NCBI GenBank assembly: GCA_043228905.1
Contig: JBHGNT010000006.1
Coordinates: 21,700,001-21,764,000 of the forward strand
Direction: 5' to 3'
Length of the DNA: 64,000 bases
Origin: Azolla caroliniana
Taxonomy: Eukaryota > Polypodiophyta
Made by a program: the position numbers and the translations under genes. This document shows, piece by piece, positions 9,302 to 20,341 of this stretch. The first letter of the stretch is position 1. Every line of letters begins with the position of its first letter. A model generated the notes under the pieces. That model worked only from the letters and a program-made list of their open reading frames with translations, was not told the DNA's origin and did not search any database.

Positions 9302-10235
9302 TTACTCGTCATCCTCTCCTGAACTGGCGCTTTCGGCTCCCGGGTTAGGTTCTAGGAAATATCGGTATGCCCTCTTCCGGAGCTGCCCGGCCTCCTCCTT
9401 AGTCATCGTGGCGTCCGTCGTCATTGTCTTCAGAAATCTCCCGATTAGGAGCCACTCCCCGTCGTAGCCGTCTTCGTCGAACTCATTCACGGGCGGGGTG
9501 CTTTGCTCTTTTATCCTCATCCTTGCCGATTTGAAGAAGTCTACGCCAACTTCTTCGTTCTCCGATACCATGTCGTCCTCGTCCTTGAATCTTTCTCTGG
9601 AAAGCATGTCGGCCGTGGCGTTGTCTTTACCCGAGATGTGTTGTATCTCCGGGTTCAGGGACTTGATGTACGCAATCCACTTGAGCATGGCCAAGTCGGG
9701 AGTCGTGCATCCGGAGACCATACCAAGAATCGGCAGGCAATCTGTTTCTATAATTACTTCCACCCCGATTAAGTAGTCTTTGTCGACCTTAACCGCCGAA
9801 ACGATACCCCACAGCTCACGCTTGACTTGGGCGTACCCTCGTTGTCGCTCACTCAGTACCTTCGCACCGAACCGGATAGGGAAGCGCGTGCCATCTTCGT
9901 CCTCTTGATTTACAACCCATCCGATCCCAGTCAGGTTGGTGTCCACTGTGATGTAGACCGGAGTACTCGGTGCGTATGACACTTTGCGCAAAGCCGGTGC
10001 CGCGGTAAGCACTCGCTTTAGCTTCCGAACTGCCTCCGTATGTTCCTTCGTCCATGCGAATCTTCTGCACTTCTTCAGCAGGCCGTAGATTGGTTCGACA
10101 ACGTGCGCGTAATGAGGGATCCATATGTGGTAGAAGGCGCATGCTCCTAAGAATCATCGGACCTCTGTGACGGATCCACACTCCTCCTTCATTGCCGATA
10201 TGGCCTCTACCTTGGTCGGCGATGGCTTCGGATAC
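9302..10235 (-). pseudogene. Element H reverse transcriptase C-terminus and RNase H
   Basis: From about 10235 leftwards the minus strand encodes the gypsy RT connection (KPSPTKVEAISAMKEE, then FLGACAFYHIWIPHYA) with a stop near 10155. An RNase H domain follows (VYITVDTNLTGIGWVV, then RELWGIVSAV, IIETDCLPIL and GKDNATADMLSR). It ends at 9302 with a tail that includes KRAYRYFLEPNPG. In relatives such a KRAYRYFL segment leads into the integrase zinc finger, so the ORF stops exactly where integrase should begin. The upstream RT half is at 13061-13974, beyond fragment C; about 40 residues between the halves are missing. Confidence 0.82.
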
Positions 10236-10239
10236 GGTG

Positions 10240-12005
10240 AGGATACCGAACCGGCAGAAGAAGAAGTAGAGGAAGCTGAAACCGGAACCGGCCAAGACCC
10301 CGAATCGGATTCAGATGAAGAGCGAATGGAGGAGCCGGTTACCGAAGCCCGAAGACGTAGATATCCTCTCAGAGAGAGAAGGGCCCCCCAGAGATTTCTG
10401 GATGCAGAGCATGTTCTGCTGACCGATGAGGGGGAGCCGGAAAGCTTCGAAGAAGCAAAGGATGACACCCACAGCCGAAAATGGTTAAGGTCCATGCAGG
10501 ATGAGATGGATTCCTTGCATGAGAACCATACGTACGAATTGGTGGAGTTGCCGAAAGGAAAGCGGGCACTCCGAAACAAGTGGGTGTACAAGTTGAAACC
10601 GGGAGATGCCGGCAACCCCCCGAGATACAAAGCCAGGATCATGGTGAAGGGGTTCTAGCAGAAGAAGGGCGTGGACTTCGACGAGATATTTGCCCCGGTA
10701 GTAAAGATGACCTCCATCCGGACGGTGTTGAGTATAGCAGCAAGCATGGACCTCGAGGTAGAGCAGCTGGACGTGAAGACGGCATTCCTTCACGGCGACC
10801 TCGAAGAGGAGATCTACATGCAGCAACCGGAAGGATTCGTGGAGAAAGGGAAGGAGCACCTGGTATGCCGGTTGAAGAAGAGCCTGTACGGACTGAAGCA
10901 GGCTCCCCGACAATGGTACCGGAAGTTCGACTCCTTCATGACCGATCAAGGGTACCACAAGACGCAGGCCGATCACTGCGTGTTTGTGAAGAAGTTTGAA
11001 GGAGGCGACTTCCTGATACTCCTTCTGTACGTGGATGACATGTTGATCGTCGGACGGGACCAAGTCAAAATACGGATGCTAAAGAACGCTCTCAACCGGA
11101 CCTTCTCAATGAAAGACTTGGGTCCGGCAAGACAGATGTTGGGGATGCACATCATCCGGAACCGGTCAGCGAAGCAATTATGGCTGTCACAGGAGAAGTA
11201 TGTGACAAAGGTGCTTCACCGGTTCAACATGTCAGACGCGAAACCGGTCGGATCGACACTTCCGGCAAACTGCAGGCTATCCGGCAAGCAAAGCCCGAAG
11301 ATGAAAGCAGAGAAGGCGGATATGATGAAGATTCCATATGCCTCTGCCGTCGGGAGCTTGATGTACGCAATGGTTTGTTCTCGACCGGATATAGGATACG
11401 CAGTCGGAGTGGTGAGTCGGTTCATGAGTAATCCCGGCAAGGAGCATTGGAACGCGGTCAAATGGATACTCCGGTATTTGAAGGGCACTTCAAATATGTG
11501 TCTCCGATTCGGCTCCAGAAAACCTCAACTGGACGGTTTCACCGATTCGGACATGTCGGCTGATGTGGATACCAGCCGGTCTACATCCGGGTATGTAATG
11601 ACATATGCAGGGGGAGCTGTTTCGTGGCAATCGAGGCTGCAGAAGACGGTTGCATTGTCAACCACGGAGGAGGAGTACATGGCAGCTGTGGAAGCCGACA
11701 CGGAAACTTTATGGATGAAGGACTTCATCGGAGAGCTCAGTAAACGGCAAGAGGAATACCGACTCTATTGCGACAGTCAAAGTGCCATCCACCTTGCTAA
11801 GAATGTGGCCTACCATTCCCGGACGAAGCATATCCAGTGGAGGTATCACTGGATCCGGGAAAGAGTAGATGACCAGGAGTTCGCACTGACGAAGATCCAC
11901 ACGGCCGAGAACGGGTCAGATATGCTGACCAAAGTGCTGACACCCGACAAGTTGGACGCATGCCGGAAGAGGATCGGACTGGTAAGACACCCCATGCCGG
12001 AGTGA
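10240..12005 (+). pseudogene. Fragment C RT-RNase H
   Basis: The reading begins in the acidic linker (GYGEDTEPAEEEVEEAET) and RRRYPLRERRAPQRF. It passes one TAG (10657-10659, where A has Gln of GFQQKKG) and is then open from 10671 to 12005. RT palm Asp (LDVKTAFLHGD), YVDD (LLLYVDDMLIVG), RNase H first Asp (FTDSDMSADVD), Glu (STTEEEYMAAV), second Asp (YCDSQSAIHLAKN) and HSRTKHIQWRYHWIRE are all present. The C-terminus is RKRIGLVRHPMPE. Only that single nonsense codon interrupts RT, so C is less decayed than A, but it has no gag or integrase. Confidence 0.87.
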
Positions 12006-12013
12006 AGGGGGAG
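12004..12013 (+). promoter_or_regulatory. Polypurine tract of fragment C
   Basis: GAAGGGGGAG lies two bases before the LTR start at 12016 and is identical to the tract at the 3' end of A (29192-29201). Confidence 0.75.
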
Positions 12014-12015
12014 TT

Positions 12016-12765
12016 TGTTGGGAGACAGGTCCCTCCGGATGGGAAGGGAGAAGAACAGTGCCGATGAAGGCCGATAGGCCGAGGCCGAAACCGGATGAGG
12101 AGTACCCGGCTACGAAGAGCCAGATGATACAGACCCGGTGTGAACCGGATGAGGAGTACCCGGCTACGGAGAGCCGGATGATACAGACCCAGTGTGAACC
12201 GGATGAGGAGTACCCGGCTACGGAGAGCTAGATGATACAGACCCGGTGAGAACCGGATGAGGAGTACCCGGCTACGGAGAGCCAGATGGTGCAGACCTAG
12301 TGAGAACCGGAGGAAGAGACATATTCGTAAATATGTTTCTGAGAGCCGATCGAGGCTATATTTGTAAATAGCCGAAAAGTCATATTAGTATAAATATGAC
12401 TTAGGGCAAACTTTTAGTAGTTGTTGTCATTTTCTGTTTTGCACGAGATTAGCGTGCGTAACTGTACAAAGAGAGAGAGAGAGAGAGAGAGAAAGAGGTC
12501 GTTGCCTCTGTTGTAACCGCCGCCTACGGCGAAGATTTGTGAGCACGAGGTCGATGCCTCAGTGAACTCACTGTTGTATATTCCCACATAGTGACAGTTT
12601 GCAGCCTGTGGGCTGCCGTGGTTTTTCCCCTAGTTTGGGGTTTTCCACGTAAACCTCCTGTGTATTCTTTCCTTCTTCTTGTCGTGTTTTATTTCCCGTT
12701 TTTTGTGTATCATTCTAAGCTCGGTTGTGGCCGAGCGTCGCGCATAAGGAACGTTGGGTTCCCGT
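12016..12765 (+). repeat. 3' LTR of fragment C
   Basis: It begins TGTTGGGAGACAGG. Its later half parallels the A LTR (TTGTAACCGCCGCC, GTGGTTTTTCCC, CTCGGTTGTGGC). The usual CTACA end is not seen, so the LTR seems truncated near 12765. It carries a four-copy 54-bp tandem repeat (12089-12304) that A lacks. Confidence 0.75.
12089..12304 (+). repeat. Four tandem copies of a 54-bp unit in the C LTR
   Basis: Each unit starts AACCGGATGAGGAGTACCCG and ends CAGACCCGGTGTG or a close variant. Four copies lie head to tail with a few substitutions. The A LTR has only a shortened CCGGTGAGAACCGG version. Confidence 0.85.
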
Positions 12766-12767
12766 CA

Positions 12768-13060
12768 GGTTCTCACCGGGTCTGCACCATCCGGCTCTCC
12801 GTAGCCGGGTTCTCCTCATCCGGTTCTCACCGGGTCTACACCATCCGGCTCCACCTCATCCGGTTCTCACCGGGTCTGCACCATCCGGCTCTCCGTAGCC
12901 AGGTTCTCCTCATCCGGTTCTCACCGGGTCGGCACCATCTGTCTCTCCGTAGCCAGGTACTCGTCATCCGGTTTCGGCCTCGGCCTATCGGCCTCGATCG
13001 AGTTTGCTCATCAGCACTGTTCTTCTCCCTTCCCATCCGGAGGGACCTATCTCCCAACAA
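12768..13060 (-). repeat. Inverted LTR fragment of the C family
   Basis: The reverse complement begins TGTTGGGAGATAGG and repeats the first 290 bp or so of 12016-12765, including four copies of the 54-bp unit (one shortened). It lies head to head with the plus-strand LTR, forming a large imperfect inverted repeat of about 1 kb span. Confidence 0.85.
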
Positions 13061-13974
13061 AACCTTCGGCACCCGTCTGCACCGATCGATTCATCCTTGG
13101 TGTCCTCCAGACACCCCTTGATAGGGATGTCATCCAGGAAAGGCATGGTGATGTCCGGAATGCAGTCCCTCCGAACTATGTTCATAGCATTCACCATGTG
13201 TGCAACCGAGTTGGTTCCTCCTTGTGGTAAGGTGCACATCCGAACTAGACCCAGAGGGGTTCGCATCGTCGTGATGTCCCTGCTTTCCACGGCCAACTGG
13301 AATTGGTCGTATCTTGAGTAAAGGTCTCCGACCGAGTATATGGATCTTCCAGCGAAGGCTTCCGCGAACTCATCGATCGACGGTCCAACTCCTGTATTGC
13401 GGATGGTCACTTTGTTGACCGGTTGTAAGTCCTGGATGAACTGCAGCGTACCGTTCTTCTATGGTACCGTAAACCACCGGTTAGAATAGGGGGCACTCGA
13501 CGGTTCGAGAATGCCTAGCTCTACTTTCTGTTTAAGGAGCTCCATCAGCATCGGCATGTGAGCTCTCGGTACTTGGATTGGCTTGAGGCTCCATAGTATG
13601 TGCGGCACCGTAAAGATTACCATTGGCTCGACGATGGTCGAGTCTACGCACCCAATCTCTCCTGGTGAGAATGTGAAGGCCTTCCCGTGCCTTTTGAGCA
13701 TCCTTCTGAACCGATCCTCCTCCGCCGGCAGTAGGAAGCCACCCCCACCGATCTTCAGCTCTCGTAGCGTTTTGTCGGTGAAACGGTGCCCTATGCCGGT
13801 CGGATCCTGCAAGCTGGGGTCGGTAGCGACCCCCTTTATTCGTTCCCAGCTGCCCTCCGACAAGGGACCCACGACGGGCTTCACCTTCTGGTCCACAGTC
13901 TTGTATTTCGCATCTACTTGGGCGATCCGATGCACTCGGGTTCCTCTTTCGAAGTCCGCAATGACTTCATACAT
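13061..13974 (-). pseudogene. Element H reverse transcriptase, N-terminal half
   Basis: Minus-strand gypsy RT. It runs from a pre-RT linker (MYEVIADFERGTRVHRIAQV; SPGEIGCVDSTI) through the first palm segment (KQKVELGILEPSSAPYSNRW), a stop near 13459, YSVGDLYSRYDQFQLAVESR (palm Asp), LPQGGTNSVAHMV, and the FLDD catalytic box in MPFLDDIPIKG. It is cut at 13061 by the inverted LTR of C. A stop and frameshift near 13440-13460 show decay. Confidence 0.82.
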
Positions 13975-14550
13975 GTCAATCGAGTTGACCGGTATGACTC
14001 GTCTTCGCTTAGACCTCCTTCGACTACCTTCCCGATTTCACCCAGGGTTTCATCGAACGAGACCGCCTCCACGGCTTCCCCAATTCCTTCGTCGCGGCTC
14101 AAGGCTCCGCACGCCTTTAAGCGTATCTCAACCCGTTCTCATTCTCGGCCACTGATGCTGACTATGGTACATCCTCCATTGTCGGAGAACAAAACTTTCC
14201 TACCTATTTTACAGGTGTGGGGAGCTTTCCGGTTATCCGGACTATCACGGCCCCATGCCTTGATAGACCTCTTTAAAAATCCGGCTTGTTATCAGTTCCG
14301 AGGGTGTCCCAATTTCGTTCGTGGTTCTTCCGAACGATCAAAAATTGAACGGAATGACGGCCATCCTGACTTTGTACCCTCGCGTAGGCTGAACCATTGT
14401 CCACCACTTTCGTTTCCATTCTAGCCGCCGTGATGTATGGTTCCCCAAGGATGACCAGGTGAGAGGACGTCTCTTGCACGAAAAAGTGTTGGTTTATGTC
14501 GACGGCCCCAACGCTCACCCTGATGTTCGGGCAAGCCCCGTGTAGCTCTT
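13975..14550 (-). pseudogene. Element H protease C-terminal half and linker to RT
   Basis: Minus strand from 14550: CPNIRVSVGAVDINQHFFVQ followed by HLVILGEPYITAARMETKV. This is the second half of a gypsy retropepsin, the I-L-G-x-P-[YW]-[IL] flap-side motif that follows the catalytic Asp segment. The first half lies at about 25417-25765 beyond element I. The region 13975-14270 is acidic linker with stops. Confidence 0.75.
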
Positions 14551-14963
14551 TGTTGAGCAGCAAGCTCAACTAGAGCCGGATCAGCTGAATAAGCCTAAGC
14601 CAGCAAGCGAGACGGATTGGTAAGCCGTGAGCAACCGAGCCGGCAAGCAACAGAGCCGGTGAGTTGGGGAGCCGGTTAGCCAGATCCAATCGGCAACCGA
14701 AAGCCTAGTATTAATTTAGACTACTAGGTTGTTATAGTCTCGTAATAAGTGTTAGATGCTCGTGTCAGCATTGAAGTACATGGTACTTCTGTCAGTCCCA
14801 TGAGGACTTGTATAAATAGTGCTACTGAGCACAGTTGTATGAACAGAGTGAATATATTGTTTTGAATATAGCTTTTACGTTTTGCTCTCTCTGTCTCTCC
14901 CATGTACTCTGTGTATTCTCTACTTTCTCTATTTTGTAACGCTTCCACAAGTAATCGTTTACA
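14551..14963 (+). repeat. 5' LTR of element I
   Basis: This 413-bp LTR begins TGTTGAGCAGCAAGCTCAAC and ends ATCGTTTACA. It pairs with 25000-25411 with roughly a dozen differences to my eye. Confidence 0.92.
14811..14818 (+). promoter_or_regulatory. TATA box in 5' LTR of element I
   Basis: TATAAATA, repeated at 25260-25267 in the 3' LTR, lies in the second half of the LTR upstream of a pyrimidine-rich leader. It fits a U3 promoter. Confidence 0.65.
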
Positions 14964-14975
14964 TGGTATCAGAGC
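14964..14975 (+). promoter_or_regulatory. Primer-binding site of element I
   Basis: TGGTATCAGAGC immediately follows the LTR, complementary to the 3' end of initiator-Met tRNA. Confidence 0.9.
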
Positions 14976-15056
14976 GCGAGGGTTGAGAACCTCTGTAGCC
15001 GACAAACTCTTGAAAGCAAACCCTAACAGGTCGTAAGAACAGCAGACAGAGAAGTG

Positions 15057-15619
15057 ATGGATAGAGGGATGACTAGCTCGTTCCCTGTGGAGAAACTCGA
15101 CAAACCCAACTACGCATCTTGGTCGTACAAGATGCACTAGTACCTGTTGGGCATGTCTACTGGAGTTTCGTCGAAGGAGCCAACAAAACAGCACCTGATG
15201 CGGCACATAATGATTTCCCAGTGTGGGAACAATCGGCAAGCACAATGATGTACTGCTTCGCGTCCAGTGTCGGAGACCAGCTGTTGAGCCACATCCGAGA
15301 CACCAAGACGCCGAAAGAGGCTTGGGGAAACCTGAAGAAGGTTTTCACTGCAAGTACCACAGCCCCGGAAGCTGCAACTCCGAGAAGGTTTTCACTGCAA
15401 GTACCACAACCCGGAAGCTGCAACTCCGACAGGAGTTGAGCAATGTCCGATAGAAGGACATGTCGGTGGCGGATTACATGGCCCGGATCAAAGAGATCTG
15501 TCACTCGCTTGCCTCCATAAACGTTACCGTAGAGGAAGACGAGATGGTACAGGTCTGTCTTGGGGGCTTGGCGTCTAAGTTCAGAGCGTTCCGAACGGCG
15601 GTATGTACAAGGGAGAATA
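15057..15619 (+). pseudogene. Element I gag, 5' part
   Basis: Reading starts at an ATG at 15057 (MDRGMTSSFPVEKLDKPNYA) and shows the same gag core as B, E and G (WEQSASTMMYCFAS; HIRDTKTPKEAWGNLKKVF; RQELSNV; DEMVQVCLGGLASKF). It has an in-frame stop near 15138, a frameshift, and a duplicated segment at 15340-15425 where the KVFTASTT coding occurs twice. It is broken by J at 15619 and resumes at 21067 (TPSFFDLQSMLL in relatives). Confidence 0.85.
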
Positions 15620-16252
15620 TATTAGAAATATTGAGAATCGAGTAGATAGGTATATAGAGTTACAACTGCAGAGATGGATATATGAAAACAGAATTTCTAT
15701 TACATATGAGAGTAGTTCAAAATGGTAGTTTTCCCATGCGCTCACACCTTAGAGCTTAGATAGGATATGGACCGGCTCACTACAAAATTAGTGGGGACTG
15801 ATGATCAATCTGACCACTGTGTGAGAAAAGTGACTTATAATCTATGTTTGGTCTTAGTATAAATGTGCAAGTCAGTTGACAGTAGTGGAGATATTCCTTT
15901 TCTGTCAACTGACTTGTCATTTAATATGACCCAACTCCCTAGGTACAGGCTAGTGCTAGATAATACTTATCTTGAAGTCAATGACGCATACTTCAAGACT
16001 AAGTACATCGTAACTTGCCCACAAAATATTCTAGCTGACTTGATTAGCCAATCCTTTTATCTATTTCTCTTTTTCCTAAATATATTGTGTCCTACGCATC
16101 TACGGTTTCCTAGATTAACACCTTATCGACCCATATGGTCGAGTTGCACACTAGCCGCTCCTCATTTGGGGCGCTATCACAAAATGTGCACTCTAAGAGC
16201 ACATATGGGGATAGATTTACAACTTGGGGCTGATCATTGATTATATCTAACA
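15620..16252 (-). repeat. 3' LTR of element J
   Basis: This 633-bp LTR contains the last codons and stop of the gag-pol ORF at its start. One difference from the 5' LTR was found by eye. Confidence 0.95.
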
Positions 16253-19200
16253 CGCCCCCTCAATGATCAACCCATTGAGTTCACTTGGAATTGGGCCAAC
16301 ACCTAGTCGTCGAAGGTGTTGTTGCAACTGTTCTGCTCCAAGCGCCTTTGTGAAGATATCTGCAGCATTTTCTAATGTTGGACAGTACTCAAGCTCCACA
16401 ATCTCATCATTTATTAGCTCCCGCACATAGTGATACTGAATCTCTATGTGTTTAGTACGTGCATGAAATACGGGGTTCTTGGCAATGGCCATGCAACTCT
16501 GATTGTCACACCTCAATACCGTTGCCGTCCTTATTGGGACTGCCACATCCATAAGGATTCTTCTTAGCCAAACTACCTCGCATGCCGCTATGCATGCTGC
16601 TTTGTATTCTGCCTCCGTTGAAGATAGTGCCACTGTTGGTTGTTTTTTACTACTCCATGAAACAGCTCCAGATCCTATTGAAAAACAATATCCAGAAACT
16701 GATTTTCTGGAATCACTATCTCCAGCCCAATCGGAGTCGCAATATCCACTAAGTTGGTCAATTGTTGGCTTGTAGAAGATTCCATAATTTAAAGTACCCA
16801 CAATGTACTTTAATACACGTAGAGCAGCTTTCCAATGAGTCTCCTTCGGCTTGTTGCTGAATCGACTCACCACATTGACTGCAAAGCAAATATCCGGCCT
16901 AGTGTTGCATAGGAAAATTAGACTTCCTACTAGTTGTCTATACTTCCTTATGTCAACCATTGGTGATGAGTCTTCTTGGGATAGCTTGCAGTTTGACTCC
17001 ATTGGAGTCGACTTCGACTTGCTGTCCATCATCCCGAAGGTCTTCAAGATCTCTGTTGCATACTTTCTTTGTGACATGAAGATGCCGACCGAGGTTTGCC
17101 AAACCTCAATTCCAAGGAAGTAGTGTAGAATCCCCAAGTCTGTCATTTCAAACTCAGTTTTCAAACACTCTTGTGTTTGGCCAATGCACTCTTCATGGTC
17201 ACCAGTAAGTACTAGATCATCCACGTAAATGATAATGATGACTTGTTTCCCGTCCTTCATTTTGACATACATACTTGCATCCGAAGCACATTGCTTAAAG
17301 TCGATTGATCGTAAGAAGCTGTCTATCCTCTTGTTCCAAGCTCTTGGTGCTTGCTTTAGACCATATAGTGCCTTCTTCAGCTTGCAAACTTTGTTTTCTG
17401 AATTCGGTATCTCAAACCCCGGTGGTTGTGTCACATATACCTCCTCCTTGAGATGCCCATTCAGAAATGCTGATTTGACATCCATTTGATAAATCGGCCA
17501 TCCTCTTGAAGCAGCCAACGCTATGACCATTCGAATTGTTGTCATGCGAGCTGTCGGGGCAAATGTTTCTTGTACATCGAACCCTTCAATTTGGGAGTAT
17601 CCTTGCGCTACTAGCCTGGCCTTGAATTTCTCCAAAGAGCCATCAGCTTTATACTTTACTTTCCATACCCACTTCGTGCCTATCACCTTCTTCTTTGTTG
17701 GCCTCTCTACCAACTCCCATGTGTCATTTTTCATGATGCTATCATATTCTGATATCATCGCCTCTTTCCACTTCGGGTCGGCCATAGCTTCCTCCACCGA
17801 GGTCGGCTCACTCACTGAGCCTATGATGTCCACCATCAGAGCCATGTTGACAATGTGGTCAGAGGTTCTTCCTTGCTCCTGTATTCTTCTTGATCTTCGT
17901 AATCCATCAGTTGAAGTTTCAGGAAACTCAACTTTAGGAGTATGATCATTGAAGAGTTGTTGAGCCCACTTAGGTATTTTCTTTACATGTGGGACTGGCA
18001 TAGGCTGAACTAGTGAACCATTACCATCAGATGGTTCAGCTTCCTTTTTTGGATAATGGGTCGGGATTGGGTGAAATACTTCTTCAGTTGATGAGATAAC
18101 TTGAGAATTGTTGTTCTCAGCTAGCTGTGGTTGTTCCTCATCGAACACCACATCGCGGCTTGTCAATATCTTTCTTGCCTCTGGATCGTAGAGTCGATAG
18201 GCCTTTGACTCTTCACTATATCCGAGAAAGATACACTTTTTGCTTTTAGCATCCAACTTCTTTCTGCTCACATCTGGAATATGTGCGTAGCACATACACC
18301 CAAAGGTTCTGAAGTGCAGCACTGAAGGTTTCTTGCCTGAATAAGCTTCTTGGGGTGTTTTCCCTTGAAGTGCCTTCGTGTAGCTCCGATTGAGGATGTA
18401 AACTGCTGTGTTCACTGCTTCAGCCCAGAATGGGTCGGGCAGCGCTTGTGCCTTCAACATACACCTAGCCATCTCGACAACTGTTCGATTTCGACGTTCG
18501 ACAACGCCATTTTGTTGTGGGGTGTAGGCAGTTGTAAGTTGGCGCTTAATTCCATGCTCTTTGCAATACTCACAGAATTCTATTGATAAGAATTCTCCAC
18601 CTTGATCAGAGCGTAGCTCCTTCACTAACTTTCCAGACTCTCGCTCGACAAACTTATGCCATCTTTTGAAGATTTTAAAAGCTTCAGCCTTCTCCCGAAG
18701 GAAGTAAACCCACATCTTTCTGCTGAAGTCGTCGACTATTAGCATATAGTAGAGAGATCCACCCATTGCAGGAGTCACCATTTTTCCAGAGAGGTCAATG
18801 TGTATTAGCTGTAGAGGAGTCTTTGCCCGATTTTGACTCTCTTTTGGAATGGCTGATCTTTGATGCTTGCCCATCATACAAGCATCACAAACATGACTTA
18901 AGTCAGATAGGGTTGGCAACCCAACTACCATATTCGACTTCTTCATCTCCTTCAACACAGCAACGTTGAGATGCCCAAATCTCTCATGCCATTGCTTTGT
19001 GTTGGTACTTGTGCTGTGGTCAGTAGAAATGGTAAACGCGCTCAGCTCATAGAGATTGTTGCGCCTCACCCCTATTCCTACAACCTTGCCAGCAGAATCT
19101 GTTATTTCTGCACCCGACTTCTTGAATCGAACATCAAGACCCTTGTCAGTCAGTGCAGAAATGGACAGTAGATTCTTCTTCAGATCTGGCACGTACAACA

Positions 19201-20341
19201 CTTGAGAGAGATGCTTTGTCCCACCGGTCGTTGCTTTGAGAGAGACGGTTCCGGTTCCTTTGGCCGGACATCGAGCATTGTTCCCGACCACAACATTGAT
19301 GGGCTCTTGTAGAGGTGTCCAAGAACTGTACCAGTCACGATTACTGGTCATATGTCGGGATGCTCCACTATCGAGAATCCAAGACTCATCAACAACTTGA
19401 GTGTCAACTGAAGAACACACTTCTTCAGTTGCGACCCATAACTCAAGTTCATCTACGACATTGTTAGCGGACTCGGGCTCTCTCCAAGAAGTCTTATTAG
19501 AACCATTCTTCTCATCCGCCATCTTCTTTCGACAATCCTTGATTGTGTGACCCTTCTTGTCACAGTAGAAACACGATCCATTGAACTTCTTCTTCTTCGG
19601 TATCCTATTCGCATTGTTTGAATTGGATGCCCCTTCACCCTTAGTCCTAGAGACAAATGCTGAATCTTCCCTTTCTTCTCTTGTCTTCAGCCGAAGCTCC
19701 TCTTCAAGCAGCATTGCACTTAGTTCATCAAATTTTAAAGGAGTGGGTCGAACCTGAGTGTTCAATGCTGTCACAATGCCATCATACTTGAAAGGAAGTA
19801 CTCGAATGCACCGACGAGCCATATCCTCTTGAGAGACGACTACTCCAACAGCCGCCAGCTGATCTTGAAGATCCTTAATCCTTTTTACAAAGGATTCTAC
19901 TTTCTCTCCATCAGCGAGCTTCTCTGCAGCAAGCTGATTTTCGAGGTTTTGTATCCTTGTATAGTTTCTGGTCTCATACTGGTTGGCCAATATGCTCCAA
20001 GCTTCATGTGCCCTAGTTGTATGTTGCACTAGTGTTAGTACGGAGTCACATACACCAGTGACTATGGTACATAGCGCATCAGCATTCCTTCTCTTCCAGG
20101 CTCGAAGTAGATCAGCATTTGGAGGAATTGATGTGGTAGGGTGTGCAGGGTCAAAGGTTGCCATGGGCTCAGGGTCTCCCCCTGTGGGTCCCATGATTGT
20201 TTCCAACAACTCGTAGGAATCCAAAATGGCAGACATTTTGAACTTCCATAGAGTGTAGTTGGTTCCATCTAGCTTTCCATCAGACAATGGAGGTGGGCGA
20301 ATGCGCAATGGAGCAGCTGCAACATTCGTGGACAAGGCCAT
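16247..20341 (-). CDS. Element J gag-pol polyprotein (1364 residues)
   Basis: This is a complete copia polyprotein. Gag core lies at about 25-230. The zinc knuckle is C257-x2-C260-x4-H265-x4-C270. The retropepsin D-S-G is at 324-326 ([11 protein letters not shown]). The pre-integrase zinc site is H452/H457 with C485/C488. The integrase D516, D579, E615 triad has the D-35-E spacing, and [14 protein letters not shown] precedes E615. The RT palm Asp is 954 ([12 protein letters not shown]) and the YVDD box is 1039-1042. RNase H has D1202, E1243 and D1279, then ARTKHIE. No stop or frameshift is present. The ATG at 20341 is the first after the primer site, leaving a leader of about 75 nt. The ORF runs through the polypurine tract and stops with TAG inside the 3' LTR (16247-16249). 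It supplies capsid, protease, integrase, RT and RNase H. Confidence 0.95.
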   Translation of the reverse strand: MALSTNVAAAPLRIRPPPLSDGKLDGTNYTLWKFKMSAILDSYELLETIMGPTGGDPEPMATFDPAHPTTSIPPNADLLRAWKRRNADALCTIVTGVCDSVLTLVQHTTRAHEAWSILANQYETRNYTRIQNLENQLAAEKLADGEKVESFVKRIKDLQDQLAAVGVVVSQEDMARRCIRVLPFKYDGIVTALNTQVRPTPLKFDELSAMLLEEELRLKTREEREDSAFVSRTKGEGASNSNNANRIPKKKKFNGSCFYCDKKGHTIKDCRKKMADEKNGSNKTSWREPESANNVVDELELWVATEEVCSSVDTQVVDESWILDSGASRHMTSNRDWYSSWTPLQEPINVVVGNNARCPAKGTGTVSLKATTGGTKHLSQVLYVPDLKKNLLSISALTDKGLDVRFKKSGAEITDSAGKVVGIGVRRNNLYELSAFTISTDHSTSTNTKQWHERFGHLNVAVLKEMKKSNMVVGLPTLSDLSHVCDACMMGKHQRSAIPKESQNRAKTPLQLIHIDLSGKMVTPAMGGSLYYMLIVDDFSRKMWVYFLREKAEAFKIFKRWHKFVERESGKLVKELRSDQGGEFLSIEFCEYCKEHGIKRQLTTAYTPQQNGVVERRNRTVVEMARCMLKAQALPDPFWAEAVNTAVYILNRSYTKALQGKTPQEAYSGKKPSVLHFRTFGCMCYAHIPDVSRKKLDAKSKKCIFLGYSEESKAYRLYDPEARKILTSRDVVFDEEQPQLAENNNSQVISSTEEVFHPIPTHYPKKEAEPSDGNGSLVQPMPVPHVKKIPKWAQQLFNDHTPKVEFPETSTDGLRRSRRIQEQGRTSDHIVNMALMVDIIGSVSEPTSVEEAMADPKWKEAMISEYDSIMKNDTWELVERPTKKKVIGTKWVWKVKYKADGSLEKFKARLVAQGYSQIEGFDVQETFAPTARMTTIRMVIALAASRGWPIYQMDVKSAFLNGHLKEEVYVTQPPGFEIPNSENKVCKLKKALYGLKQAPRAWNKRIDSFLRSIDFKQCASDASMYVKMKDGKQVIIIIYVDDLVLTGDHEECIGQTQECLKTEFEMTDLGILHYFLGIEVWQTSVGIFMSQRKYATEILKTFGMMDSKSKSTPMESNCKLSQEDSSPMVDIRKYRQLVGSLIFLCNTRPDICFAVNVVSRFSNKPKETHWKAALRVLKYIVGTLNYGIFYKPTIDQLSGYCDSDWAGDSDSRKSVSGYCFSIGSGAVSWSSKKQPTVALSSTEAEYKAACIAACEVVWLRRILMDVAVPIRTATVLRCDNQSCMAIAKNPVFHARTKHIEIQYHYVRELINDEIVELEYCPTLENAADIFTKALGAEQLQQHLRRLGVGPIPSELNGLIIEGAC
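16253..16260 (-). promoter_or_regulatory. Polypurine tract of element J
   Basis: The minus strand reads AGGGGGCG at the LTR boundary. It is also coding (Glu-Gly-Ala of the polyprotein C-terminus) and lies between inverted arms at 16231-16240 and 16260-16269. Confidence 0.85.

Larger units (their letters stand above)
10235..13060. mobile_element. Fragment C: rearranged A-family copia piece with an inverted LTR fragment, inside the RT of H
   Basis: C has three parts. A plus-strand pol segment (about 10240-12005) starts in the post-integrase linker with no 5' LTR. A plus-strand 3' LTR (12016 to about 12765) follows. Last is an inverted copy of the first 290 bp or so of the same LTR (12768-13060, minus orientation). 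The inverted LTR terminus abuts gypsy RT at 13061, as a genuine element end would. On the left, pol sequence abuts gypsy without an LTR, and about 40 codons of gypsy RT are lost. This is not a simple insertion. Auto-integration, or inversion plus deletion, are possible causes. Confidence 0.8.

Noticed and set aside
10485-11063. 192-residue minus-strand frame
   Set aside because: It is antisense to the RT of fragment C.
12591-13121. 176-residue plus-strand frame with repeated SGSHRV segments
   Set aside because: The repeats come from the inverted 54-bp LTR array; it crosses an element junction and has no domain.
15863-16240. 125-residue frame present identically at 20672-21049
   Set aside because: It lies wholly within the LTRs of element J, antisense to its coding direction, and is duplicated only because the LTR is.
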